Origin: Monosporascus cannonballus
Lineage: Eukaryota; Ascomycota; Sordariomycetes; Xylariales
Direction of reading: 5' to 3'
DNA: 64,000 bases
NCBI GenBank assembly: GCA_004154925.1
Contig: QJNS01000064.1
Location: forward strand, 4,987 to 68,986
Positions within the stretch are counted from its first letter, which is position 1. Each line of letters starts with the position of its first letter. Of this stretch, positions 51,730 through 63,591 are shown piece by piece. Position numbers and translations under genes: made by a program. The notes beneath the pieces were generated by a model. It worked only from the letters and a program-made list of their open reading frames with translations. It had not been told where the DNA came from and made no database searches.

Positions 51730-53364
51730 AAATAAAATACTTCAAAAACCGCAAGATAATAATAACCTAATCGGAAATTAATCGCCTAATAATTATAAAA
51801 ATTATAAAAAATAATTCCAAATAAAATTAAAATATTAATATTAAAATATTATTTAATTATAGAATTACTTTTAAATTTTTAATAAATAATTATTTTATCG
51901 TATACCGATCAAAAACTTATAAGTAATATAAAAGGAATTAAATCTTTATTTTAAAAATAAAGTTTTACGTTTAATTATTAAATTTTGCATTAATTAACTT
52001 TTAATAAATATATTAAGGAAATTAATATAAAAATATCAGAAAATAATTGGAAAATATACGACGGCAAAAAATAAATATATTTATTAAATTTATTAGGCGT
52101 AAAATCCGGAAAAAATTTAAAAACGTTTTACTTTTTACGAAAAACAGGGCCTAAATAACCGGAATATAATTTGTTATTAATCGGAAATAGGACGCCGTCC
52201 TTAAAGCGTTTAATATATTTAAGTTTAGTAATAATTTTACCGGGTAAAACCACCTTTTAATCATAATTTTTAATAAATATTAAAATTTTATTAAAACGTT
52301 AAAAAACAAATAAAAAATATTTATAAACGGGAAACGTAACGGTATAACGGTTTTCGAAAATTACTTTACTTATAAAGATATCTTAAAATTATGCCTAATT
52401 AGAAATTAATTACGGAATAATAAAAAAAGGACCGTAATATTTATAAAAAGGATTTAAATTTATAAACCGATAAAACGGCGTTAAAACTGGATTTCCGTAA
52501 TTATAACGGACGATCGGAAATTAATTTTAATTATATTAAAAATGATATTCCTTAATAATAATTACGTTAAAGGTAAATTCGGCTTTATAAAGGACGTCGA
52601 ATTAACGACCAATTATAATTACGTTAAAATGTTCGTATTAGGTATCCATAATATAAACTTTTTCGAATTTATTAATTAATTCCTAATTATCGGTACCGAA
52701 TTAAAAAATTATTTAAGTAATACCTTTAAGGATAATCGGAATTTAAATAAAAATTAAATAGGAATATTAATAATATTAAGAATAATTATTTACTATATGA
52801 AAGATTTTATAATAATAATTAATTATAACGTAATTTAAGGGGCCTAAAATTTAAATGCAAACCGTACGGTAATCGAAATAACGTTATATTACGTAAATAT
52901 AATATAGGTTATTACCGCCCGTAATATAATTAATATTTATTTTATCATCGGCGTCGAAAGGATAACGTTACAAAAATTTTAATTCTCTTTAATATTAAAG
53001 TATTATTTTTTTTGGAATTTCTTACGAAAAAAAATATAGCAAATAAAGATAATACATAAAATATACGAAAAAGGCGAAATAAAAATAAAAAAAACGGGAA
53101 ACCGAACAAAAGGAATATATAAAAAAATAAAAATAAAAATACGAAAGGAAAAAAAGAAAAAAAGGTAAATAAGGTAAGATTAAAAACGGATTATAATATA
53201 GAATTAAGCAAAATATAATTAATTACGTAATATAATACGTATTAATTATTACGGCAATTATTTATAACAAAATATAACGGTAAATTATTAACAAATATAC
53301 GTAACCAGATTTACAAAACGCATTATATCAAATTAATAATAATATTATTAAGGATTAATAATTT
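51730..53364. other. Unassigned 1.6-kb 3' region of element B
   Basis: Between the chromodomain and the purine tract lies more sequence than a gypsy 3' untranslated region usually holds. Both strands show short protein-like stretches (minus strand near 52140-52230, for example DGVLFPINNKLYSGYLGPVF; plus strand near 52570-52670). This could be a former additional gene carried by the element, possibly antisense. The family cannot be identified. Confidence 0.4.
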
Positions 53365-53381
53365 AAAAAAGGGGAAGTAAT

Positions 53382-53587
53382 TATAAAAATGTAGCCCTTA
53401 TAAAGATAAGGTTAGTAACCGACCAGCTACCGATCAGCCACCGACCTACTTACTAATATAAATCTACCATCTGGTAACTAATGGGGAACACCAGATGGAA
53501 GTAACCTAATACATTTACTTCTTGGAATTTGCTCTATAACTGGTCGGAGATCACCTCACCTAGCTCACAGCTATTCATTATCTTACA
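53382..53587 (+). repeat. 3' LTR of element B (206 bp)
   Basis: Starts TATAAAAATG and ends TCTTACA, followed by the ACCGT duplication. Confidence 0.92.
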
Positions 53588-53618
53588 ACCGTAAATACTT
53601 TAAGGTATTAAGGGGGTA

Positions 53619-53781
53619 TATCAGCTAGCAGAGGGTGCTTTAATACTCCATATATAAAAGATTTTCTTTAATCGGAATATATATGTTCCGAGACTATATC
53701 ACCTTAAAGTGCAGTGTGTGTTCTAGAGCACCTGCAATTAGTTATCAATACACACACAACTGATGTCCCTTATATCTGACA
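53619..53781 (+). repeat. 3' LTR of the copia element (163 bp)
   Basis: Starts TATCAGCTAGC, ends CTGACA. More heavily mutated than its partner in its first 80 bp; the 18-bp palindrome is broken here by one transition. Confidence 0.94.
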
Positions 53782-55937
53782 CAATCCCGTCGTAAACCCG
53801 GCTTAACGCGACTCGCTATGAGTTCGGCGCCTTATGTAATTCACGTTTATACCAGAAAATGAAAAATTGAAATTACAAGACCAAAGTTAAGTACAAAAAC
53901 GGATAAAAAAGTTTCTAAATATAATATATGTCGCATATTTTTAATCTTATCACTTATTTCGGAACGACAAATGTAAATCAATAAAAACTTTTAAAAAAAT
54001 TAACAAATAGCTGAGAACGAATAGCACTACCTTTCTCTTCGATAGAGGCTAATATTCGTATAAAATTAAATAAAAAAGAGGTTATAACGGTAATATATTT
54101 TTTTTAAATCTTTAAAAATTCCACCTGTAAAAAAATTCGATTTACTAGTTTTTTTATGCTGAAAATCAATAAACGAATATTAAAACTAATAAAAATAAAT
54201 TAAAATTTATAATTATAATCACGCTTATAAATAAATAACAAATATTTTTAATAAAATACATCTTTATATTTAGTAATAAATAGATACTAAATTTATAATA
54301 ATACTTATAATTTAAAATTAACGACTTTTTTAAATTTTTAAAAATATTCGATATATTTTAACAAAGTCTATTTATAAAAACATAATATTATATTATTAAA
54401 CTATTTAAATATATTAATATTAATAATACTTTTTTATTAAAATATTTTATAACCTTAAATCAATTATATTTAAATAGTGTAATCTATAAAAACTTCTTTA
54501 TATAAGCAAAACGCTTATCTAAATTTAATTTTTTAATTACATTATTTTACTTATGTATATTTTCAATGTTTTAATATACTTGGAATGTCTTTAAAAATAT
54601 AATTAAATGGTATTATTTAAGCAAAAAAAGAAAATTTCTGTATTAATTATTAAAAGCTTCAAAGTATATATATTATTTCGAAAATAGTTTTTTGTAAACG
54701 AATAAAAAGTAAATTTATACGAAGTAATATATCGCCCAATTTGAAACAATTAACCAATTTCGAAAAATAAATTATTATCAAATATATTTTTATTTTCGAT
54801 TTACGAACTGTTTTTTTTTCGATTTAAAAATATTAAAAATATAACTAATATACTTTTAAGTCAACGTAATACGGAACATATCGATATTAATTAAACGTCG
54901 AACTTCGTTAAACGGCAAAACAAATTAAAAACATATTTAAATCGAAAAATTGATTAAGAAAAATTTATATATAAAAATTCAGAACTATTTCGCAAATAAT
55001 TCGAATTAGTACGTAATATAATTACGAAATACGATATTTCGGAAAATAATACATACAATGTTAATAAAATTAATGATAATATTAAATATAAAATAATAAA
55101 CATTAAAAGATATAAAGAATTTGAATAAATTTAATAAAGTAATAAAAATAAGTTATTATTATTTAAATTATTAATTTTTTATAATTAAATTTTTTGGTTA
55201 TATATTATCGTAACGAATAAGAATTACCTTTTTTAATATCGCAATAGTATTATATTACGGAATTAAAAAAAGTACCGTAAATAATAACATCTTAATAACA
55301 AGCGTCTTATATTTAAATTAGATCATACATTTTAAGAAATATGTCAAAACATATAAAAGAAATACTAAACTTTTTTTTATTTTTGATAATTATAAAAATA
55401 ATTAGTCGATAAACTTTGAAAAGGATTATAAGAAATATAACATTATTATATTTTATATATTTTTCAAACACTTTTTATAAATTTTAGCTTTTTAATATAA
55501 TGTAGTCTTTTTCGTTAAAAGAGGTTTACAGATTTTATATTGGAAATTTTATAAAGTAATATAATATATATATTATTAAAAGTTTTATCGGTTTTTACGA
55601 AACGTTTAAAATTTTATAGTATCCGAAAGTATTAAATCGGTTTTCGTAATATTGGTCTTATTTTATTAAATTTCGAATATATTATTTCTTAATTAAAGAT
55701 TTAATAATCTGTTTCAGCATCGGTTATTTTTCCGTTATTTTGATTTTTTTTTATTTTAAACGAAAAATATTTAACATTTTCGAAAAAACAATTTCGTAAT
55801 TTAATGATTTCAAAAATACAATTATAGCTTATTAAGGTAATTCGCCATTAATTATAATTAAAATAGAAAATTATTTACTTAAAAAACATAACTTATAATA
55901 TAACATTATTTTATTAATAATTAAACAGGTTATTTTC
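53782..55937. other. 85 bp of displaced island sequence, then AT-rich relics
   Basis: Positions 53782-53865 keep normal GC and continue the host sequence cut at 40973. From about 53866 to 55937 the sequence is AT-rich with no readable frame. A short basic stretch on the plus strand near 54890-55040 is protein-like but unidentified. No LTR or terminal repeat found. Confidence 0.55.
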
Positions 55938-56323
55938 TGTGACAGCTAAGAGGTTTAACTAACTATTAAACCTTAGTCGTACGGGTTTATATTGGCAAGA
56001 GTATCGTGGAAAACTGAGTAATAGGTATAATACGTATTACATCTTGTAATACCAAGAGTATTTTAGGTAACGATATTTTATTATAAGCTAAAGCTATCTA
56101 AACTATGGAAATGATAAGCGTATATATCTTGATCCGGCTTACTAGCTTATTACCAGTAAGTTGGTGATCCGGTTTATTGACTTACCATTAATAAATTGGT
56201 AATTCGGCTTATTAGCTTACTACTAATGAGTTGATAATTCATCACGTAACCTATCTCACCGCATACTTATAGTTGGATTGTGGTAAACCGTTTCTGAAAA
56301 CCGTAGTTCGTTAGGTTATAATA
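55938..56323 (-). repeat. LTR of element A4 (386 bp) with three 35-bp U3 repeats
   Basis: Starts TGTGACAGCT and ends GGTTATAATA. The U3 holds three tandem 35-bp units (56131-56165, 56166-56200, 56201-56235). The related solo LTR at 9416-9733 holds one unit and is 68 bp shorter. Confidence 0.9.
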
Positions 56324-58745
56324 CGAATTTCTTCTTTTACAAATCTTGTTTTTAAGATTCTCTTTATTTTTAATACTTTTTTGGCATTTATTTAATATAT
56401 TTTCTTGTATATTTAAATATCGTGTCTGAAAATCCAAATAACGATTTATCTTAATTAATTTATTTAAATTTAAAGGGTTTAACGTAATATTTTGTTTTTT
56501 TTATTTTATTTGGTAACTTAATTACGAAATCATAAATAGGGGTTTTGTATTATAAAAAATATATTTGTTAAAGTTTTTCGTACAACGGAATAAAATATTT
56601 ATTTCTGTAATTAATCGTTATATCGCAAAGTTAAAAGGATTAAAAAAGGAAAAATTAACGGCCGAAAAATCTTTATCCGAAACTTTTACGCATTTTTTTA
56701 ATATATGTCATTAACGCCAGCATTATTAATCGTAAGATACGAAATTTGGTAATCGTATTCTTTAGTTTTTAAACGATTTTAACGACTTTGTATAAGTAAA
56801 GTCAAAATTTATAGTCGAGGTATAGATTTTAAGTAAGGTAAACATTAATTGGAATATAATGGACTAAGAGTTTTTCTTTTTGGATCTTGTAAATTAAAAT
56901 GCCGTTATTTCGAGTAGTTCCGTCGTTATTAATAAAAGTTCTTTAATAGGCGTTAAGCGCCAATAAGACTTTTGGCGGGTTTTTAGGTGTTTTCGGAGTC
57001 CGAGAACTTTTTCCACTTAATTAGGTACTAAATAAATCCATTTTATTTTCGTAAATCGAAAAATATTTTTATCTTATATATCTATTCGTTTTTTATTTTT
57101 ATATTATTTTATACTATATATATTTTAATTATATTTACTATTAACTTCAGTAAAAACACGTAAAAAATTAAATAACGTTTAACTTTTTAAAAAACTTGTC
57201 ATTTATAATTATTTTTTAAGATTCTTTGGCGATTTTATATAGATCGATATATTTGAAATCGAATTTTTTATTAGGTCGTTTTATTTAAATATTTTTAGAA
57301 AGGAAATAAAATTATTTTTCTTTTTTTAAAAGTTAATCCTTTTAATTTTTTCTAGTTATAATATTTATTTATTTAATTTCGTATAAATTCCAGTTTTGTT
57401 TTTATTTTTTAATGCAAATATTATAACTATTTTAATATAACGATTATTATAATGTTAATTAAACCGTTATTGCGTATTTTTTTCTAAATTTCCGAAATAA
57501 AATTAAAATTAGCGTTCGTTGGTAATATTTTGATATTTTCGTAATAATTGGTATTATAGGTTAGCTAAATAACGGGTAACTTTTTCATCCAATTGTTGGG
57601 TTCGTAATTAATATAATATCGTAAGTAAACTTTTAAAATTTAGTTTATTCGTTTTATTTATTTATTTATTTAAAGTTTAAATATGTTAAATAATTCGGAA
57701 TTTAAACCGATTTATATTATTAAGCTTTAGCATAATTTAAATGCAAATATTATTGCTGTATTTAAAACAATTTTTATTAACAATTCGTACATGTTGAAAG
57801 TATGTTTGAAAAAAATATATGCTGTTTATTCGGCGTCCGTATCCTTATGATATAGTAGAAAATAAGAAAATTTTGTAAATCGGTCCACGATTACGAAAAT
57901 GCTATCGTAATGTATTTTTATAACTGGATTTTTTAATACAGGAAATTTAATAATAAAATCGAATATAATTAAGTATTATAATTGTTTTGTAGTTAATAAT
58001 AGCTGTAATTTTTTATATAGCTTATATCGTCGAGGTTTTATTTTAGCGTTAACGTTATATTGCTGTATAATTCTCTATATTACTAATGTTATTTTAAGAA
58101 AAGAATATATACGTTAAAGTCGTTTTAGAATTTTATAACTTTTTAGATATTCGTATAACTGATATTCGTACATGTTTCGTACTAAATTTATCTAATATTC
58201 CTTTAAAATTTATATTTTATTTGTTCTTTAGTCCTTTGAGAAATCGTCGTTATATTTCTGGATTTTCTAATATATATTAAAAGATATTACTCGAATTGTT
58301 GTAATCTGTCGCGAGCGTGAATATCTTTTAATAATAATAACGAAAATTATATAATTAATATTGACCAATTTTTTTCAAGGTTTAGTTGGTTACTTAAAGT
58401 ATTTGCTTTGCTATTTTCTGATATTTTCTGATGGATAATAACGAAATCGAAATTCGCCAATTTTTTCGCGTAATGAAATTATCGTTCTGTAAGTTTCCTG
58501 GTCGTAATAAATCGGATAAGATTTTGATGATCCGTATAAACCTTAATTTAATATAAATTTCCCTTTAGAAAATGCCTAAATTCTCGAAATGCCATAATAA
58601 TAGCTATAAATTCCTTATTTGGAATGCTAAAATTAAATTTGGTTTCTTTTAATTTGTACGAAAAAAATATAATAAGGTGCAATTTATTTTAATTATTTCG
58701 TTATTCGATTATTACGCCTAACGCGTAATCCGAAATATCGGTTTT

Positions 58746-58935
58746 TGTTACAGGCTAAAGCCTATAGGGCAGCTCGGGCTTACGGAGCGAGCTTCTTAGC
58801 CCGAGCTTACCCATATATATATAGGGAGTAGCCACCTCGCTGGTGACTAGCTGTTTTTCCTTTTCCCTTCTTACCTTAAATATAAATCTTTATTAGGCCG
58901 TACTTCCGTTTAATTTACGTATTATGCCCGTTATA
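58746..58935 (+). repeat. 5' LTR of element C (190 bp)
   Basis: Starts TGTTACAGG and ends GCCCGTTATA. It carries the inverted repeat AGCTCGGGCT (58771-58780) / AGCCCGAGCT (58798-58807) and a short AGGCT-AA-AGCCT dyad just before it. The first 110 bp are nearly unmutated; C-to-T changes accumulate toward the interior. Confidence 0.94.
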
Positions 58936-59073
58936 TATATTTAAAATTATAACTTATTATAGCTTTTAGGAAATTAGGTAAAAGCGAAACGTTTTTTAAG
59001 GATACCCTGGTTACGGATAATAAGCCAAAAAGAGTTTTATAACGAGATAACTGCGAAATAATATGACCGACGA

Positions 59074-61180
59074 CACCATAGGCGAATTTATGGCATTAAT
59101 TTCGTCCGGAATTATTAAGAAAATCTTATAGTACTAATCGTTCGTAAATATATTTTAAAAGCTTAATATATAATACAAAAAGTTTGCTAAGCTGGTTTTT
59201 AGCTATAACAAAACGATAAGTAACTTATATAACCGGATAACGAAAATAAAAAGATATTTTTTTACGAAAACGGAAGGAAAAAAAGCCTTTATAAAATAAG
59301 ACCCGCTTTGCCAAGAATTTACGGTAAGCTTACTGCTTAATAACGCGTTTTTAGGAGCAAACCGTAAGCCTATAAAATAGTTTTCGTAAAACGGAAAATA
59401 AAAAATATTTTACTCGTTTTTCGCCATATTCCGTACGAAAATAAAGGAAAATTAATTTATTTTTGGTTTTCTTGCAGTAATTTGCCTAGGTATTATGATA
59501 TTTATGCTCACCGAAAAATAGTTGCAATTTAAATATTAATTTAAAATAAAAGGATTACGAAAGGATTTCGATGTCGATAACTTTTTTTATATATAAAAAC
59601 AGTTCGAAAATAAATAAGCGGTATAATCCGTTAAAAATAATTATAATATATAAAATAAGATAATAATTAACGGTTTTAGGATTACTTATTAGATTTTAAA
59701 TTTAAGTTAATTAAATATAAATATTTAACTTAATTTTTAATAATTAAAGTGGTTTTTTGGAATGCCGATATTAATACGTAATTCCGTAATACGTTAATTA
59801 CGGAAAATATATTTTATAACGATTATAACCGTTAAATACGTAAAATAATAAAAATAATTAATTATTTAAAAACTTTATTTAATTGTTATATAAATAAAAG
59901 AATAATAATTTAGTATTTCGGTAAAAAGAATAAAGTAATTAATTAATAATAATACGTCGGCCAAATTAATAAACCGGCTTAAATAATAAACGTTTAAGGG
60001 AATATACTTATAACGGACGTCGCGTAATTAATTACGTTAATCTCCAAACTTATGGACCAGTAGCGGGGTAGTCGAAAAAATTGATCCGGGAGTAACTTAA
60101 AATAGGGGTCGGATAACCGGCTTTATGCGAAATAGTTTTCTGATAACGAAATAAAAGTTCGGAAACGGAAAAAGTAATACTTCCGTTATGCCGCCACGAA
60201 CTATTCGAATTAAAAATGCCCCAAATATAAATCCGTAAAGCGGTTTCGTCCGGCTAGGACGGAGGTTGCGGTAATAAGTTTACGGAATACCGTTAACGGG
60301 AATAACGATTTAAATAACGAAAATTTAAAAAAATAACTTTTGTTAAAAATTATTAATAAAAAGAACGTAATAAAAAAAATTATAAAAAACTAAGAATAAA
60401 TTAAATAATATTTTTTTATATTAAATACCTTAATTAATAATACGATATATATAAACTTTTTAATTAATAATAAATACATTTATTATTTTACGTTTAATTA
60501 ACGGTTAATCCATCGTTTAAAATTATAACGTATATTTATTATACTTTATTAATTAAAACTGGCAAAAAATAACGAATTTATAATAACCGAAATCCGAAAG
60601 ATTACTTCCGTTAACGTAAATTTAAAGATATATAATCAAAATTTATTTTATTTTTTTATTCTGGGAAAGTCTTAAATAAAATATAATAATATCGTATACG
60701 AAACAAAATAATAACTTATCCGTTTTACGAATAACGTTACCGTACCTATATTACGTAAAAAAGGATAATTCGATAAAGAATTTAAGGACCGTTTAAAAAA
60801 GCAATTATAAAAATATAAAGAAGCTCGCCTAATAACGGTTATGATTTTTACGATAATAATATGACAAAACCGCTGCAGGGAAAACGGGATATAATTATAC
60901 GTAATTTTTATAAAAGATATTAATAAGGCCCTAAGGGTAAAGCCGTAATTAACCTCCTAAAATATAACGGAACGTTTTTTTAAAAAGATATGGAAATTCC
61001 GAAATTTTTTTATAAAAAACGAAAATTTATCGTTATTATTTTATCATAATAATAACGACGTAATAATAAATCTGGAAATAAATATTTTAAATTAAAAAAA
61101 TAATTCCATAAAAATTCTTATATAGGATATTAAGGAAAACATTATTAATTTTATCTAAAATATTTATAAATTTATTCGAT
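59074..61180 (+). other. gag/protease region of element C
   Basis: A frame beginning with an ATG at about 59074 (MTDDTIGEFMALISSGI) is the likely gag start. Stops then appear at frequent intervals. A capsid-like stretch may lie at 59280-59580. No zinc knuckle was recognised. Confidence 0.5.
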
Positions 61181-62830
61181 CAAAATTAGATTCGAGCTAA
61201 TAACTTTTCTGTAAATACCCCGGTATTATTTATAAAAATATTTAACAGAAATTTACGGTTTTACATAAATTATAAAACGAAACCGTTACCTTTTTCTGTT
61301 AATAAAAAACGTTACAAACCTTATTACAAACCCGGTGGTTTACAAAGTTCGACGTTCGAACAATTTTTTACCGGTTACGTATCCGCTAAGAAAACAAATA
61401 AAAAACTGCGTTCCGTAAACGTTTCGGGTTTTTCGAATAACTAATATGCTTATTTGACCTTAACGGTATACCGGCTGCTTTTTAGCATTATATTAACATT
61501 ATATTAAAACGTTATTTTAATAGTTTCTGCTCCGTATATATAGATAATATATTAATTTATTCGTCCGGCTTTTAAGTTGATTATATAATTAAGGTTAACC
61601 TAGTATTTCGCCATTTAACGAAAGCAAAATTAAAATTAAATACGGATAAATATAAATTCGCAATCCAGGAAACGAAATACTTAAAATTTATTATCGAAAT
61701 AAAAATAAGCTTAAAAATTAATCTTAAAAAATAATTATTATTCGGGAATAAAAGGCTTTTATTAACGTAAAAAAAATTAAAATTTTTATCGGGTTCGTTA
61801 ATTTTTACCAAATCTTTATAAAAAACTTTAACGGAATAACGACTTTTTTTATAACTAATTAGGAAAAAAACTTTTTTCTATTAAATATATAAGGAATAAT
61901 AAGTTGTCGACCGATTTAAAAAAAACCTTTTACTATAACGTTTATTTTTACGTATTAGGACTCCGAAAAAAAACGGTAATAAAAATAAATTATTCCGGCT
62001 AAGTAATTAAAAAAATATTTATTTTAATTTAATTCGTTAGGGCGCTTATAACTAATTTTTTAAAGAAATTATTACTAATTAAATATAATTATGAAATATA
62101 CGATAAAAAGGTATTAATTATCGTTAAAACGCTAACGGAATAGAAAAAGGAATTTTAAAAATTAATTAACCTTTTTACGATCCTAATAAATTACGTAAAC
62201 CTTTAATATTTTATAAATATTTATAAATTTATTAAAAAGTAAATTTAATAAGCCGGTTTTTTATCCGCCTTTAATTTCGTACATAAATATTACTTTAAGA
62301 AATTATTAAATTAATCCGATATTATATTTTATAAGTTATAAAATGTATTTTGCGGCGAAAACAATATTAGGTTTAAAAAATGAATAACCCGGTTAATTAA
62401 AGAAAAATAATTATTTAACGAATTAACGCAAATTTAAAAAGTTTTAATGGCCGTAATTTACTTAAAGCAAGGTAATAACGAACGACCGATTATACCCCCC
62501 CGGCAAAAAATATTTTTCGAAAAAAACCTTTAAAAATATAAAACTTAAAGGTTATTAAGAATAAAACCTTAAATATGGCATATGCTGCCGTAGCCCAGAA
62601 ATTACGTAACTTTTTTTTAATTATAAGCGCGGTAAAGGTTTTTATAACGGAATGTTTTTTCGACCTTAGGGGTTTTTTACAATTTAAAAAACGTACTTAG
62701 GTCCTTATTTGCAAGCCGTTCCGGACGTTATTAATTTAATAAATATATAACTCCCATATTACCGGCCACCCAAGAAAAAACGCCACGTTAGCAATATTGA
62801 TCCGTAATTATTATTAGCCGGGACAGGCTT
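61180..62830 (+). pseudogene. reverse transcriptase and RNase H remains of element C
   Basis: Readable blocks are RWFTKFDVR (near 61336), KTAFRKRFG (near 61400), the box YIDN at 61537-61548 (usual YIDD with the last Asp changed to Asn) followed by ILIYSSGF, and KLKLNTDKYKFAIQETKYL (near 61630-61680). The rest up to the integrase is stop-rich. Confidence 0.85.
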
Positions 62831-62839
62831 AGGATGTAC

Positions 62840-63414
62840 GTCGCTTTTGCCGTAACTACAACGTATATAGCAGGTCGCACGTATGGAAGGAAACGAAAAA
62901 AGGGTTATTACGGCCCTTACCTATTTCAGACCGATTTTATTCAAATCTTTCGGTAAATTTTATGGTCGACCTACCGGCAAGGCAGAAAGGGGACCCCCGC
63001 TTTCTTATGGTACTCCACGATCGCTTAGCGAAGACGGTCATCTTAGAGCCGATACCTAGCCAGATCCTAGATGACAGCCAACCGCCACCGATACTGTCAG
63101 AAAAAGGGGAAGGGGAGTATATAATGGAACGCATACTAAGGGCCGAAAGCAGGCGCGTGGGCCGCGGTCGCCGAAAAGAGCTATTCGTGAAGTGGGCAGG
63201 CTATGCCGAACCGGTATGGGAGCCACGCAGCAGCTTCGAAGATACAGCTGCCCTTGATAACTTCGAGAGGTTATTCGGAAACGGAAACGGGGTCGGCGAA
63301 GACGTAAGGGCACGAACAGGGATAAGAGAAAAAAGGTATAAGCAAAGCCGCCGCCGCCTCGTCGCAGCCTCGTCATTCCCTAAAAGCAAAGAAGGGGGTA
63401 ATGTTACAGGCTAA
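62840..63414 (+). pseudogene. Truncated integrase with intact chromodomain (element C)
   Basis: The frame starts inside the integrase zinc finger, where two cysteine codons read Tyr (RFCRNYNVYSRSHVWKE). It continues with DRFYSNLSVNFMVDLP, in which the first catalytic Asp has become Asn, then LMVLHDRLAKTVILEPI. There it jumps directly to a linker (DDSQPPPILSEKGEGEY) and a chromodomain (YIMERILRAESR, ELFVKWAGYAEPVWEPRSSF) with a basic tail, ending within the LTR at 63412-63414. The remaining integrase core, with the second Asp and the Glu, is absent, a loss of roughly 250-300 codons by comparison with gypsy integrases. From an ATG at about 62962 it is open for 150 codons. Confidence 0.85.
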
Positions 63415-63591
63415 AGCCTATAGGGCAGCTCGGGCTTACTGAGCAAGCTTTTTAGCCCGAGCTTACCCATATGTATATAGGGAGTAGCCACCTCGCTGGT
63501 GGCTAGCTGTTTCTCCCTTTCCCTCCTTACCTTGAATATAAACCTTTATTGGGCCGTGCCTCCGTTCAACTTACGCATTGTGCCCGTCACA
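63402..63591 (+). repeat. 3' LTR of element C (190 bp)
   Basis: Starts TGTTACAGG and ends GCCCGTCACA, almost free of RIP-type changes. Same dyads as the 5' LTR. Confidence 0.95.

Larger units (their letters stand above)
46177..53587 (+). mobile_element. Ty3/gypsy chromovirus B, inserted in the copia element
   Basis: A 7411-bp element with 206-bp LTRs (46177-46382, 53382-53587) and a perfect duplication ACCGT (46172-46176, 53588-53592). A purine tract (AAAAAAGGGGAAG, 53365-53377) precedes the 3' LTR. The interior holds reverse transcriptase, RNase H, integrase and a chromodomain on the plus strand, then about 1.6 kb of unassigned sequence before the 3' LTR. It lies just after the copia RNase H region. 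Its sequence is unrelated to family A except at the level of shared protein domains. It is strongly RIP-damaged. Confidence 0.94.
40974..53781 (+). mobile_element. Ty1/copia LTR retrotransposon, interrupted by a gypsy element
   Basis: Two 163-bp LTRs (40974-41136, 53619-53781; termini TGTCAG/CTGACA) enclose a plus-strand interior. Flanking duplications are CAACC (40969-40973) and CAATC (53782-53786), identical except for a C-to-T change of the type seen throughout. A purine tract AGGGGG precedes the 3' LTR. The interior holds integrase followed by reverse transcriptase and RNase H, the copia order. A second retroelement occupies 46177-53587, so the copia element itself is about 5.4 kb. The left LTR, next to the gene island, is much less mutated than the right one. 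The integrase, reverse transcriptase and RNase H regions are full of stops. Confidence 0.94.
58746..63591 (+). mobile_element. Ty3/gypsy chromovirus C with internal integrase deletion
   Basis: A 4846-bp element with 190-bp LTRs (58746-58935, 63402-63591) and a perfect duplication GTTTT (58741-58745, 63592-63596). A purine tract AAAGAAGGGGG (63388-63398) precedes the 3' LTR. The interior is RIP-damaged from about 58880 to 62880, but the last 700 bp and most of both LTRs are nearly free of such changes. Reverse transcriptase lies near 61200-61560; integrase zinc finger and core start near 62840; a chromodomain closes the frame. Most of the integrase catalytic core is missing (see the CDS at 62840-63414). 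Confidence 0.95.
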
